Positions 1-8,355 of a stretch of DNA of 64,000 bases are shown one piece after another; position 1 is the stretch's first letter, and each line of letters begins with the position of its first letter. Made by a program: the position numbers and the translations under genes. The notes below the pieces were generated by a model. It was given only the letters and a program-made list of their open reading frames with translations. It was not told the origin of the DNA and ran no database searches. The stretch comes from Bradyrhizobium sp. 1(2017) (GTDB lineage: Bacteria > Pseudomonadota > Alphaproteobacteria > Rhizobiales > Xanthobacteraceae): the NCBI RefSeq assembly GCF_011602485.2, contig NZ_CP050022.2:7584001-7648000 (forward strand), in the 5' to 3' direction.

Positions 1-759
1 GTCAACAACCCGATCGGCATCAGCCTCACCGTGGCCTCCAGCTTTGCCCGGCGCACCGAGATCTTCGAGGCCCAGCTCAAGGGCGACGGGGCCTTGCGCC
101 GCTCACAGCTGGAGGAATTCGTACAATCCTCGCGCGACGCCTCGCAGCAGCTCGTCGCCAACCTGCAGCGCGCCGGCGAGCTGATCCAGTCGTTCAAGCA
201 GGTCGCGGTCGACCGGTCCCATGCCGAGCGGCGGCAGTTCTCGCTCAGCGAGGCCACCGACCAGATCATCGCCAGCCTGCGTCCGGTGCTGAAGCGCGCG
301 CCGATCACGCTTCAGGTCGACGTGCCCGAGGGGCTGCTGCTCGACGGCTATCCCGGCTCCTACGGCCAGATCCTGACCAACCTGTTCCTCAATGCCGCCA
401 ACCACGCCTTCGCCGACGGCCGGGCCGGCACGATCGCGATCTCGGCGCGGCCGCGCGGGGCCGACGACATCGAGATCAGCTTCGCCGACGACGGGGCCGG
501 GATGACCCCCGACGTGCAGCGCCAAGCCTTTGACCCATTCTTTACCACTCGGCGCAATGAAGGTGGTACGGGACTCGGCCTGCATATCGTCTATAACCTC
601 GTGACCCAGCAGCTCGGCGGCCGCATGATGCTGGAATCCAAGCTGGGACAAGGCACTACTTTTCGGATTATCATGCCCCGCGTCGCCAGGGGCGGCGCGC
701 AAAACACAGAAAGTGACGGGACTTCTCAATGGCCGAACAGGACGATGTCCTCCACCTGA
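1..759 (+). CDS. Sensor histidine kinase, C-terminal part (start lies before the window)
   Basis: The reading frame is open from base 1, and the first visible residues, VNNPIGISL, match the tail of a histidine-kinase H box (HExNNP). The phospho-accepting His therefore lies just outside the window. About 252 residues remain. They hold the dimerisation helices and a HATPase_c domain with an N box (LFLNAANHAF), a G1 box (DDGAGM), an F box (DPFFTT) and a G2 box (GTGLGLH). The protein should autophosphorylate from ATP and pass phosphate to a receiver domain. Its last 31 bases overlap the next gene, so the two are probably translationally coupled. The stimulus-sensing part cannot be seen. The call is firm; the signal is unknown. 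Confidence 0.9.
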   Translation, partial: VNNPIGISLTVASSFARRTEIFEAQLKGDGALRRSQLEEFVQSSRDASQQLVANLQRAGELIQSFKQVAVDRSHAERRQFSLSEATDQIIASLRPVLKRAPITLQVDVPEGLLLDGYPGSYGQILTNLFLNAANHAFADGRAGTIAISARPRGADDIEISFADDGAGMTPDVQRQAFDPFFTTRRNEGGTGLGLHIVYNLVTQQLGGRMMLESKLGQGTTFRIIMPRVARGGAQNTESDGTSQWPNRTMSST

Positions 760-2477
760 TCGACGATACCGGTACCGCGTCGGAGGATGCCAACGCCCGG
801 AAATGGAAGATCGCCGTCATCGACGACGATCCGGCCGTGCATGACGGCACCCGTTTTGCTCTCTCGGATTACAGCTTGAACGGCCAGAGCCTGGAGATCC
901 TGTCGGCCTATTCCGCGGCGGAAGGTCGCAAGCTGATGGCCGAGCACGGCGACATCGCCGCCGTGCTGCTCGACGTCATCATGGAGACCGACGTCGCGGG
1001 CCTCGAGCTCGTCGAGTTCATCCGCAACGAGATCAGGAACGAGACCGTCCGCATCATCCTGCGCACCGGCCAGCCCGGCCAGGCGCCGGAGCGGCGCGTG
1101 ATCGTGCAGTACGACATCAACGACTACAAGGCCAAGACCGAGCTCACCGCCGACAAGCTTTTCACCTCGCTGACCGCGGCGCTGCGCTCCTATCAGCAGC
1201 TCGAGCGCATGGTGCAGACGCGGCGCGGGCTGGAAATCATCATCGACGCGGCCTCGACGTTGTACGACTTCAAGTCGATGCAGCGGCTCGCCGAGGGCGT
1301 GCTGACCCAGCTCGCCTCGCTGCTCAACGTCGACTGCGCCGGCATCCTGGTCCTGCGTGACAATGGCGGCATCGACCCCGAGCTCTCGGTGCTCGCCGGC
1401 AGCGGCTGCTACAGCCGCTTCATCGGCACCACCACGTCGAAGGCACTCGACCCCGATCTGCGGGCGATGGTGGAGGCCGCATTCCAGCGCCGCAAGAACG
1501 AGTTCGCCGACCATCGCAGCGTGATCTACTTGCGCACCGGCAGCGGCCGCGAGGTCGTGGTGCTGCTGCAGGCCGAGCGCGAGCTGTCCGAGACCGACCG
1601 CTCGCTGGTCGAGATCTTCTCCTCAAGGCTCTCGATCGCCTTCGACAACGTCATCCTCTACCAGCAGCTCCAGGACGCCAACACGCAGCTGGAGGACCGC
1701 GTCGCCCAGCGCACCCGCGCGCTGATGCAGGCCAACCGCCGCCTCTCCGCGCAATGGCTGCGGCTGCAGCGCGCCAACGGCTTCAAGAACGAGATCCTGG
1801 GCACCGTCGCGCACGATCTGAAAAATCCGCTCGGCGTCATCCTCGGCCGCACCGAGATGCTGAAGGAGCTGATCTCGACCGGCGCCTCGGAAAACGGCGT
1901 GGTCGCCCAGGTCGACCACATCCGCGACGCCACCAAGCGGCTGACCACGATGGTCGACCATCTGATCTCGGACGCGATGGCGGATGCCTTCGACATCACC
2001 ATCCGCCGCGAGCCGGTCGACGTCGCCACCCTGGTCAAGGAAGTCGCCGACGCCAACCACCCGCTGGCGGTCAACAAGCAGCAGACGATCAGCGTCACCG
2101 CACCGCCCAACATCGTCACCATGTGCGATACCGACCGCATCCGCGAAGCGATCGACAACCTCATCAGCAACGCCATCAAATACTCGCCGATCGGCGGCAA
2201 GATCGCCGTGGCCGTGGGCCATGAGGGCGGCGAAACCATCGTCCGCGTCAGCGACGAGGGCGCCGGCCTGTCGCCGGAGGATCTCGGCCGCCTGTTCGGC
2301 CGGTTCCAGCGGCTGTCGGCAAAGCCGACCGGCGGCGAGAGCTCGACGGGGCTTGGGTTGTCCATCGTCAAGCGTATTATCGACATGCATGGCGGCGAGG
2401 TGACCGCCGACAGCGAGGGCCCCGGCAAGGGCTCGACCTTCACCATCACCCTTCCCGCGACTGAGATGCCGACCTAG
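729..2477 (+). CDS. Hybrid signalling protein: receiver + DUF3369 + histidine kinase
   Basis: This is a 582-residue soluble protein. An N-terminal receiver domain (about residues 27-150) has the acidic DDD patch at 32-34, the phospho-acceptor Asp82 (VLLDV) and a Lys near 134-136. A DUF3369-like region follows (about 155-310), then a short coiled linker and a kinase core with the H box AHDLKNP, phospho-acceptor His362. The HATPase domain has an N box (DNLISNAIKY), G1 (DEGAGL) and G2 (TGLGLSIV). DUF3369 usually joins a receiver to an output domain; here the output is a kinase, so the protein likely receives phosphate from the upstream kinase and drives its own kinase. It lies between that kinase (31-base overlap) and an OmpR regulator 4 bases downstream. 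Confidence 0.9.
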   Translation: MAEQDDVLHLIDDTGTASEDANARKWKIAVIDDDPAVHDGTRFALSDYSLNGQSLEILSAYSAAEGRKLMAEHGDIAAVLLDVIMETDVAGLELVEFIRNEIRNETVRIILRTGQPGQAPERRVIVQYDINDYKAKTELTADKLFTSLTAALRSYQQLERMVQTRRGLEIIIDAASTLYDFKSMQRLAEGVLTQLASLLNVDCAGILVLRDNGGIDPELSVLAGSGCYSRFIGTTTSKALDPDLRAMVEAAFQRRKNEFADHRSVIYLRTGSGREVVVLLQAERELSETDRSLVEIFSSRLSIAFDNVILYQQLQDANTQLEDRVAQRTRALMQANRRLSAQWLRLQRANGFKNEILGTVAHDLKNPLGVILGRTEMLKELISTGASENGVVAQVDHIRDATKRLTTMVDHLISDAMADAFDITIRREPVDVATLVKEVADANHPLAVNKQQTISVTAPPNIVTMCDTDRIREAIDNLISNAIKYSPIGGKIAVAVGHEGGETIVRVSDEGAGLSPEDLGRLFGRFQRLSAKPTGGESSTGLGLSIVKRIIDMHGGEVTADSEGPGKGSTFTITLPATEMPT

Positions 2478-2481
2478 TGAC

Positions 2482-3219
2482 ATGACACAAAGCCAGCACA
2501 TCATGATCGTCGACGACGAGGCCCCGGCCCGGGAGATGGTCGGTGATTACCTCAAGATGCACGGCTTCACCGTGACGCTGTGCGACGGCGGCAAATCCTT
2601 GCGCGCCGCGATCGACGGCAGCATGCCCGACCTCGTCGTGCTCGATCTCAACATGCCCGAGGAGGACGGCCTGTCGATCGTCCGCGACCTCAAGAGCCGC
2701 ATCAACGTGCCCGTGATCATGCTGACGGCGACCGCGAGCCCGATCGACCGCGTCGTCGGGCTCGAGCTCGGCGCCGACGATTACGTGGCAAAGCCGTGCG
2801 AGCTGCGCGAGCTGATGGCCCGCATCCGCTCGGTGCTGCGGCGGAGCGTGCCAGCCAAGGCCGCCGCGCCGGAGGCTGCGGCTGCGAAATCCGACAAGGA
2901 CCAATTGGTGCGCTTCGGCACCAAATGGCTCGATCTCGAAGCGCAGGCCTTGCGCGACGACGAGGGCAACGAGCATCCGCTGACGGCGTCCGAGTTCGGG
3001 CTGCTCAAGGTGTTCGCGGCCAATCCGAAGCGTGTGCTGTCGCGCGAGCGCCTGCTGGAGCTCGCCAATGCGCGCGACGCCGAAGCATTCGACCGCGCCG
3101 TCGATCTCCGCATCATGCGCATCCGCCGCAAGATCGAGCCCGATCCGGCAAAGCCCGCCGTGATCCGCACCATCCGCGGCGGCGGCTATCTGTTCTCGCC
3201 GGCGGGCGAGAAGGCTTGA
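2482..3219 (+). CDS. OmpR/PhoB-family response regulator
   Basis: The protein has 245 residues. The receiver domain (about 5-118) shows the acidic pair Asp11/Asp12, phospho-acceptor Asp55 (VVLDLNMP), Thr at the switch position (LTATA) and Lys104 (AKPCE). An alanine-rich linker leads to a winged-helix DNA-binding domain (about 150-240) ending in the usual IRTIRGGGYLF motif. It starts 4 bases after the hybrid kinase stop, so the three genes form one operon. By family knowledge it binds DNA as a phosphorylated dimer; its targets cannot be read from the sequence. Confidence 0.93.
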   Translation: MTQSQHIMIVDDEAPAREMVGDYLKMHGFTVTLCDGGKSLRAAIDGSMPDLVVLDLNMPEEDGLSIVRDLKSRINVPVIMLTATASPIDRVVGLELGADDYVAKPCELRELMARIRSVLRRSVPAKAAAPEAAAAKSDKDQLVRFGTKWLDLEAQALRDDEGNEHPLTASEFGLLKVFAANPKRVLSRERLLELANARDAEAFDRAVDLRIMRIRRKIEPDPAKPAVIRTIRGGGYLFSPAGEKA

Positions 3220-3585
3220 TTTCTCCGTTGTCGTCCTGGCGAAAGCCAGGCCCCATTACCCCGAGCGGGGGTTGTGACACGAGACTGGTAACTCCGAGTC
3301 TCCGCCTCACGCCGCGCCTGGTTGAAGCGGCACCAAACGCCAAACTCCGAAAAACGTTCCCGCCTGCTCCGTTCAGGCCTCAGATCTCCACTCCCGTATT
3401 TTCCGTACATTGAAATTCCACGGCTTTTTGTTCCGAATGTTTCGTCGCGGCGATTTCGACGAAACAATTTGGCGGCGCACGAAACCATTTTCCCCTTTTC
3501 GTGCAGACGTCCCGAAACGTTGGCTCATTAACACTTCGATCCAAGGAAACGCCGCTCGGTTGCGGCGCTACGGGGAGCTAAGTCA
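3220..3585. other. Intergenic region: half a family-B repeat, then the leader of the ECF sigma gene
   Basis: Bases 3229-3300 carry one arm of the family-B repeat (TCCTGGCGAAAGCCAGG). After it come two inverted repeats: TTCGTCG/CGACGAA at about 3442-3464, and GCACGAAA/TTTCGTGC at about 3477-3505. The sigma gene has a clear ribosome site (GGGGAG, nine bases before ATG 3586). I found no convincing promoter. The two hairpins make a structured leader possible. No ORF of note is present. Confidence 0.5.
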
Positions 3586-4197
3586 ATGCCGAACGTCATC
3601 GCCATCAACGCCCAGGCCAGCCAGAGCATCATTGCCGTTCAGGCGACTTCGGACGAAATGCTTCTCGAAAGCATTGCGGGCGGCAACCGGACGTCCATGC
3701 ACATCCTCTATTGCCGGCACAATGTGCGGGTTTACCGCTTCATCCTGCGCATCGTGCGCGACGCCACCACGGCGGAAGATCTCGTCAGCCAGGTGTTCCT
3801 GGACGTGTGGCGCACTGCCGGTCAGTTTCAGGGCCGCTCGCAGGTCTCGACCTGGCTGCTCTCGATCGCCCGCTTCAAGGCCCTGACCGCGATGCGCCAG
3901 CGGCGCTTCGAGGATATCGACCAGGAAGACGTGCGCCAGATTCCCGACGATGCGGAGACGCCCGAGACCTCGCTCGACCGCAGCGACACCAGCGCCATCC
4001 TGCGCGCCTGCGTGCAGAAGCTGTCGCCCGCCCATCGCGAGATCATTAACCTCGTCTACTACCACGAGAAGTCGGTGGAGGAGGTCGGCCAGATCATCGG
4101 CATCCCCCAGAGCACGGTGAAGACCCGCATGTTCTACGCCCGCAAGCAACTGGCCGAATTGCTTAAAGGCTGCGGCGTCGAGCGCTTCGCCGCCTAA
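3586..4197 (+). CDS. ECF-type RNA polymerase sigma factor
   Basis: The 203-residue protein has a sigma-70 region 2 (about residues 40-107, with YRFILRIVRDATTAEDLVSQVF and a WLLSIARFKAL DNA-melting helix) and a region 4 helix-turn-helix (about 143-195, ending IPQSTVKTRMFYARKQL). There is no region 1 or 3, as expected for an ECF factor. A GGGGAG ribosome site precedes the ATG. No anti-sigma gene is adjacent: the upstream neighbour is a response regulator, and the downstream neighbours are CcdA and a thioredoxin beyond a terminator. Control may therefore be transcriptional, or the anti-sigma factor may be elsewhere. The family call is firm; the regulon is unknown. Confidence 0.92.
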   Translation: MPNVIAINAQASQSIIAVQATSDEMLLESIAGGNRTSMHILYCRHNVRVYRFILRIVRDATTAEDLVSQVFLDVWRTAGQFQGRSQVSTWLLSIARFKALTAMRQRRFEDIDQEDVRQIPDDAETPETSLDRSDTSAILRACVQKLSPAHREIINLVYYHEKSVEEVGQIIGIPQSTVKTRMFYARKQLAELLKGCGVERFAA

Positions 4198-4539
4198 CCT
4201 CAACGAATTCAAAGGGATAGGGTCATCGATCTGACCCTTTCCCCGGACACGGAAGTGTTACCGCCGACGAAACAATTGAAACAAAGCACAACATCAGGCG
4301 GAAAAACTTCCCTCCTATAAAGCTCTCATACGGTTTCGTTAAACCTCCCAAGACCTCCAGCGACCCGGACGATGCCCCCGTCCGGGTCGTTTTGTATTTG
4401 GCAACATTGCAGCCGCGGGCTCCCGCCTCTTGGGGAGAATCCCGTTGCGAGACGGAGCCCCGTCACGAACCCGTGACGGCGCGTAACGACCCGCTGGCTC
4501 ATCGCGAACAGCCCTCGTGCCCCTCATCACGAGTGCCTC
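4198..4539. other. Intergenic region between sigma factor and ccdA, with two hairpins and a terminator
   Basis: A weak hairpin follows the sigma stop (GGGTCA/TGACCC at 4220-4237, with a short T run). Bases 4260-4360 are relatively AT-rich, contain TATAAA at about 4316, and lead to the strong terminator at 4361-4393. This layout would suit a short transcript of its own. Two more inverted repeats lie before ccdA: CGTCACG/CGTGACG at 4461-4478 and CTCGTG/CACGAG at 4514-4533. The second sits almost on the ccdA start, which lacks a good Shine-Dalgarno sequence. Confidence 0.45.
4361..4393 (+). terminator. Strong rho-independent terminator
   Basis: A perfect 11-base stem (CGACCCGGACG with CGTCCGGGTCG) closes a 7-base loop and is followed by TTTT on the plus strand. 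It lies 164 bases after the sigma stop and 147 bases before ccdA, so it isolates ccdA from upstream transcription. It may end the sigma transcript or a separate small RNA. Confidence 0.8.
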
Positions 4540-5238
4540 ATGCTCGAACTTTTGTTCGCCGTTCTCGCCGGAATTCTCACCATCGCGGCGCCCTGCACGC
4601 TGCCGATGCTGCCGATCCTGCTCGGTGCCTCGATCGGGCGCGCGGGGCACTTGCGCCCCGCGATGATCGCGCTCGGCTTCGTCCTCTCGTTCTCCGCGAC
4701 CGCGCTGCTGCTGGGTGCGATCACCCAGCTGTTCGATTTCGATCCGAATGTGCTGCGCGAGGCCGCCTCGATCCTGCTGCTCGGCTTCGGCCTGTTGATG
4801 TTGTGGCCAACCCCGTTCGAATGGCTGTCGATCCGGCTCAATGGCTGGCTCGATCTCGGCAATTCCGGCGCCACGCAGCGCGAGGGCGCGCTCGGCGGCC
4901 TCGTGCTCGGCACCACGCTCGGCCTGGTCTGGACACCCTGCGCCGGCCCGGTGCTCGGCTCGATCCTGACGCTGGTTGCGACCTCGAAGAACCTGTCATG
5001 GGCCGGCACGCTGCTGGTCGCCTACGCCATCGGCGCGGCGATCCCGATGCTGGGAATAGCCTATGGCGGACAGGCCGCGACCACGCGCGTGCGCAGCCTC
5101 GCCCGGATCTCGCCGCGGCTGCAGCAGGGCTTTGGCGTCGTCGTGATCGCCTTCGCGGTCGCCGCCTATTTCCAATACGACACGCTGATCGTGGCGTGGC
5201 TCACCGGCTTCTATCCCACCGGCCAGATCGGCCTGTGA
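4540..5238 (+). CDS. ccdA: CcdA-type thiol-disulfide membrane transporter
   Basis: This 232-residue membrane protein has about six hydrophobic helices. It carries the two family cysteines, Cys19 in APCT and Cys134 in TPCAGP, which relay electrons across the inner membrane. CcdA takes electrons from cytoplasmic thioredoxin and passes them to periplasmic thioredoxin-like proteins for cytochrome c maturation or repair of oxidised sulfur enzymes. A secreted thioredoxin follows 31 bases downstream, a natural partner. SoxV of Paracoccus is a CcdA homologue that, with SoxW, keeps SoxYZ active, so a link to the sox genes 15 kb away is possible but unproven. The ATG lacks a strong ribosome site. Confidence 0.88.
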   Translation: MLELLFAVLAGILTIAAPCTLPMLPILLGASIGRAGHLRPAMIALGFVLSFSATALLLGAITQLFDFDPNVLREAASILLLGFGLLMLWPTPFEWLSIRLNGWLDLGNSGATQREGALGGLVLGTTLGLVWTPCAGPVLGSILTLVATSKNLSWAGTLLVAYAIGAAIPMLGIAYGGQAATTRVRSLARISPRLQQGFGVVVIAFAVAAYFQYDTLIVAWLTGFYPTGQIGL

Positions 5239-5269
5239 TCACCGCTTCATTTCACCGGAGGACTCATCC

Positions 5270-5833
5270 ATGACGTTCAAACTTCTTACCGTGGCCGCTG
5301 CATTGATCGGCTTCACCGTCACCGGCGCCGTGATCCCCGGCATCTGCGACGAGGCCGCGCGCGCTGCGCCCATTGTTACCGCTGCCGCGAACCAGGAGAG
5401 CGCCCCCGATTTCACCGGCATCAACAATTGGTTCAACTCGAAGCCGCTGAGCATGGCCGACCTCCGCGGCAAGGTCGTGCTGGTCGATTTCTGGACCTAT
5501 GGCTGCGTCAACTGCGTCAACACGCTGCCGCACGTCACCGACCTCTACGCCAAGTACAAGGACAAGGGCCTCGTCGTGGTCGGCGTGCACACGCCGGAAT
5601 TCCCGTTCGAGCGTTCAGCCTCCAACGTGCAGGCCGCGTTGAAGCGCCACGGCATCACCTATCCGGTGGCGCAGGACAATGCGTCCAAGACCTGGAACGC
5701 CTACCGCAACCGGTACTGGCCCGCGCAATACATCGTCGACCAGAACGGCAAGATCGTGTTCCAGCACGAAGGCGAAGGCAGCTATGACGAGATCGACCGC
5801 ACGGTGGCGAAGCTGCTGAACGCGAGCAGCTGA
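5270..5833 (+). CDS. Secreted thioredoxin-like protein (CVNC active site)
   Basis: The protein has 187 residues. An N-terminal hydrophobic stretch (about 5-24) looks like a signal peptide or anchor, followed by a thioredoxin/redoxin fold. The active site is WTYGCVNCVNTLP with Cys79 and Cys82, the variant found in the periplasmic domain of DipZ-like proteins, and a cis-Pro loop is visible (YWPAQYIVD). A GGAGG-like ribosome site precedes the ATG. It follows ccdA by 31 bases and is probably co-transcribed, so CcdA likely reduces it. Candidate clients are apocytochromes c or the SoxY cysteine; neither is shown. Confidence 0.87.
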   Translation: MTFKLLTVAAALIGFTVTGAVIPGICDEAARAAPIVTAAANQESAPDFTGINNWFNSKPLSMADLRGKVVLVDFWTYGCVNCVNTLPHVTDLYAKYKDKGLVVVGVHTPEFPFERSASNVQAALKRHGITYPVAQDNASKTWNAYRNRYWPAQYIVDQNGKIVFQHEGEGSYDEIDRTVAKLLNASS

Positions 5834-5942
5834 GCACGGCAGCCAATCCTGAGGTTGCTGCAGGGCTCAGACACTCTTCTTGCTTGACTCACCCGAGCCG
5901 TTCGCGGAGCTTCCGCCGCGACGTGGGAGTCTGACGCACGCA

Positions 5943-6926
5943 ATGAACGACACAACGACCGGAAGCGAAATTTGTCTCCGCAAGAATACATCTTCAGCAG
6001 GTCGCCTTGTTGGGGCTGGCTTTGCGACCATCGTGTTGGCTTTTTCTGTTTGCGGCCTCGCGACATGGGCCCGGAACGGATACGCAGAGGTCGTTGCAGC
6101 GTTGGTCGGCTTGGTGATCGGCGTTCTGATGCTCCGCGAAACGACATTCGGCGCCGATGAGCTTTGGACAATCGCTTTAGACATCATCGTCGTCGAAAAG
6201 ACGCGGCCATTCGGCCAGCCGAATGTCCGATTCATTCGGAGAGAGGAGATATCCGGAACTCGGATCAATCGCGACGGGACCAACCCAACATGCTTCCGCC
6301 TCGCTTTGCAGCTGACGTCAGGAGAGCGCCTGATCTCGCCGCCATTCCCGGAGGTCACGCACGTCCGCGAAACCGCAGCACGGATCGCCGAGCAGCTTAG
6401 CGCCCTCGATATCGATTCTCCCGTGAACCCGCTTGACGCCACCAATTTGGAGATGCGGATCGGCGAACCTGTCCGAAAGGCCCCCGGCACGTTCAAGCGA
6501 GTCATTATCCTGATCATCGCGGGCCTCTGCACCATTTTCTACGCGTTCAAATTCTGGAACGGCCTGCCTCTCGCGACCGCCGAAATCATATTCGTGTCGA
6601 TCGTCGCCATTATTTTCCTCCTCTCTTTTCGATATGCGCACACATCCGTCGGCGCATTCTGGATCGTCCGCCACGGCGAAGTGCGCGCCGAACGGCTGAC
6701 ACGTGATGGCAAGCCAATTGCTGAGACGATCACAGGCAGCGACGTTGCCACGATTGGGTTGGAGCGTGATAGCAGGGCCGAGGAGGAGCGCTACGTTGTC
6801 AGGATCGACCTCTTGAGCGGGCAGAAGTTCCTCAGCCAGGGCATCGGAACGGAAGCAGAGACGCAGGCGGTGAGCGACGAGATTGCCCGACGGCTGGGGA
6901 TCGCTCCTGAGCGGGTGCGCCGTTGA
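5943..6926 (+). CDS. Membrane protein of unknown function, paralogue 1 (two repeated TM-TM-soluble halves)
   Basis: I chose ATG 5943 over an upstream TTG at 5880 because the paralogue downstream starts at the matching place (MNDTTT against MDDTTT). The 327-residue protein shows helices at about 22-42 and 48-64, a beta-rich domain at 73-153, helices at 187-203 and 212-229, and a second beta-rich domain at 237-320. The two soluble domains look alike: each begins with an aromatic patch, has an LxSGxxxLSPP-like turn (124-133 and 289-298) and ends in a helix with xIAxxL. They resemble bacterial PH-like domains, though this is inference. Base composition is less GC-rich than the neighbours. No function is assigned. 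Confidence 0.8.
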   Translation: MNDTTTGSEICLRKNTSSAGRLVGAGFATIVLAFSVCGLATWARNGYAEVVAALVGLVIGVLMLRETTFGADELWTIALDIIVVEKTRPFGQPNVRFIRREEISGTRINRDGTNPTCFRLALQLTSGERLISPPFPEVTHVRETAARIAEQLSALDIDSPVNPLDATNLEMRIGEPVRKAPGTFKRVIILIIAGLCTIFYAFKFWNGLPLATAEIIFVSIVAIIFLLSFRYAHTSVGAFWIVRHGEVRAERLTRDGKPIAETITGSDVATIGLERDSRAEEERYVVRIDLLSGQKFLSQGIGTEAETQAVSDEIARRLGIAPERVRR

Positions 6927-7016
6927 GTCCCGTGACCGGCCCGGGTCTCGTCCTTGTTGCTTGACTCCACGGACCCGTCCGTGGAGTTTCCAACGCGACG
7001 CAATCAGCCGCCCGCG

Positions 7017-7991
7017 ATGGACGATACAACGACCGCTCCCGACATCCGCCTTCGTGAAGGCTCCTCGATCGCGCAGCGGCTGGTGATGTCCGCTTTTGCG
7101 GCGGCCGTTGCGCTGTGCTTCACGCCCGGCCTGTTCACGCGCGACGCGTTGGAAATCGTTATCTCGGTGGTCGCGCTGCTGGTGGGGGCGGGATTCGTCG
7201 TCGGCATCATGATGGCGCCGGCGGTGGTATGGATCATCACGGCGAACGAAATCCTGATCGGACGGCAAAGTCCGTTCGGCAAGCTGCGCACGCGGATCGT
7301 CGCGAAGGACGACATCACAGCGCTGCAGGTTCCCGGCAGCAAGCGGGTGAAGGCCCGCTTTCAACTCGTCTTCACGCTGACTTCCGGGGAACGCCTGACG
7401 TCGCCGCCGATCTCGGACGTCACCCATGTTCATGACACCGTGGCGCGGATCGCGGCACAGTTTGAGGTTCCCAATGTCGAGGAGCCCGTCAATCCGCTCG
7501 ATGCCAGCAATCCCGAGATGCATCTCGGCGAGCCGCTCGAGGCGTTTCCCGCACGGGACATCCGCATCGTCGCGCTGATCGCCGTCGCGTTGTCCGCCGT
7601 GCCCTATGCCTACAAGCTCTGGCGCGGATGGCCGCCGAGCCATGTCGACATCCTGCTGCTGCCGCTCGGCGCGCTCGCGGCGTTCGCGGTCTATCGCTAC
7701 GCCAACCTCGTGACCGGAGCGTTCTGGGTGATCCGGCAGAGCGACATCCGGGTCGAACGGCTGTGGGGCGACGGCACCCCGCGCACGGACCATATCGAGG
7801 GGCCCGACGTGAAGACGATCACCGTGGACCGCCGTGGCCGCTCCGAGGACGAGCATTGCATCGTCACGATCCGGACACGCTCAGGGCGGCGGTTTCGCAG
7901 CCCCCGGATCGGCTCGCGGGTGGAGGCGCGCGCAGTGGGGGCGGAGATCGTGCGGCGGCTGGGGATTCCGGCGGAGAGCAACAAGATTTAA
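7017..7991 (+). CDS. Membrane protein of unknown function, paralogue 2 (tandem duplicate)
   Basis: This 324-residue protein is clearly homologous along its full length to the gene before it. Shared landmarks include MxDTTT at the start, LTSGERL, VTHVxxTxARIAxQ, PVNPLDAxNxEM, GAFW and a final ARRLGI-type helix. It has the same plan of two helices, a soluble domain, two helices and a soluble domain. The similarity continues into the leader (TTGCTTGACTC at 5880 and 6958), so the duplicated unit included the 5' region. A hairpin, CCACGGA/TCCGTGG at about 6967-6984, sits in this leader but not in the other. The N terminus carries no cleavable signal. Function unknown. Confidence 0.82.
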   Translation: MDDTTTAPDIRLREGSSIAQRLVMSAFAAAVALCFTPGLFTRDALEIVISVVALLVGAGFVVGIMMAPAVVWIITANEILIGRQSPFGKLRTRIVAKDDITALQVPGSKRVKARFQLVFTLTSGERLTSPPISDVTHVHDTVARIAAQFEVPNVEEPVNPLDASNPEMHLGEPLEAFPARDIRIVALIAVALSAVPYAYKLWRGWPPSHVDILLLPLGALAAFAVYRYANLVTGAFWVIRQSDIRVERLWGDGTPRTDHIEGPDVKTITVDRRGRSEDEHCIVTIRTRSGRRFRSPRIGSRVEARAVGAEIVRRLGIPAESNKI

Positions 7992-8044
7992 CTGGCGTCC
8001 AGTGCCAATTGCGAAAGTTGATCTTGCGGCGAGTTCGGTCTGAG

Positions 8045-8168
8045 CCTCTCCCGCTTGCAGGAGAGGTCGGCGCGTAGCGCCGGGTGAGGGTTCTTTCCTC
8101 TTGGGGGGTGTCCCATTGCGGGAGACACCCTCTCCCCGACCCTCCCCCGCAAGCGGGGGAGGGAGCGC
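8045..8168. repeat. Family-E intergenic inverted repeat
   Basis: The 364-base gap 7992-8355 contains no gene. It holds a compound repeat: a first hairpin CCTCTCCCGCTTGCAGGAG, the motif GGCGCGTAGCGCCGGGTGAG, and a strong second hairpin CCCCCGCAAGCGGGGG at about 8142-8159. This is a repeat type widespread in Bradyrhizobium (from memory). It could act as a transcription end for the upstream gene. The bases from 8169 to the ribosome site at 8342 show nothing I can name. Confidence 0.75.
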
Positions 8169-8355
8169 ACCACCGCTGCGGCCGCGAACACTGCTTTTCG
8201 CGCCATCCCCCGTTTGTGGCATTGCGGGGCTCGTCAAAAAACCAAAGCATTCTCGTGACATACCAGAGCGGCGCGCCATCAACTTGCCATGAACCTGCCC
8301 CTCAGGTTTGATGCTTCAGAATGATTTTGCGCTGTGGCAGCGGGGAGAGCTTTAC

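Noticed and set aside
5880..6960. TTG starts upstream of both paralogous membrane proteins, adding about 21 residues
   Set aside because: The extra residues align poorly while the proteins align from the ATG onward. The similarity in that stretch looks like a shared DNA leader.
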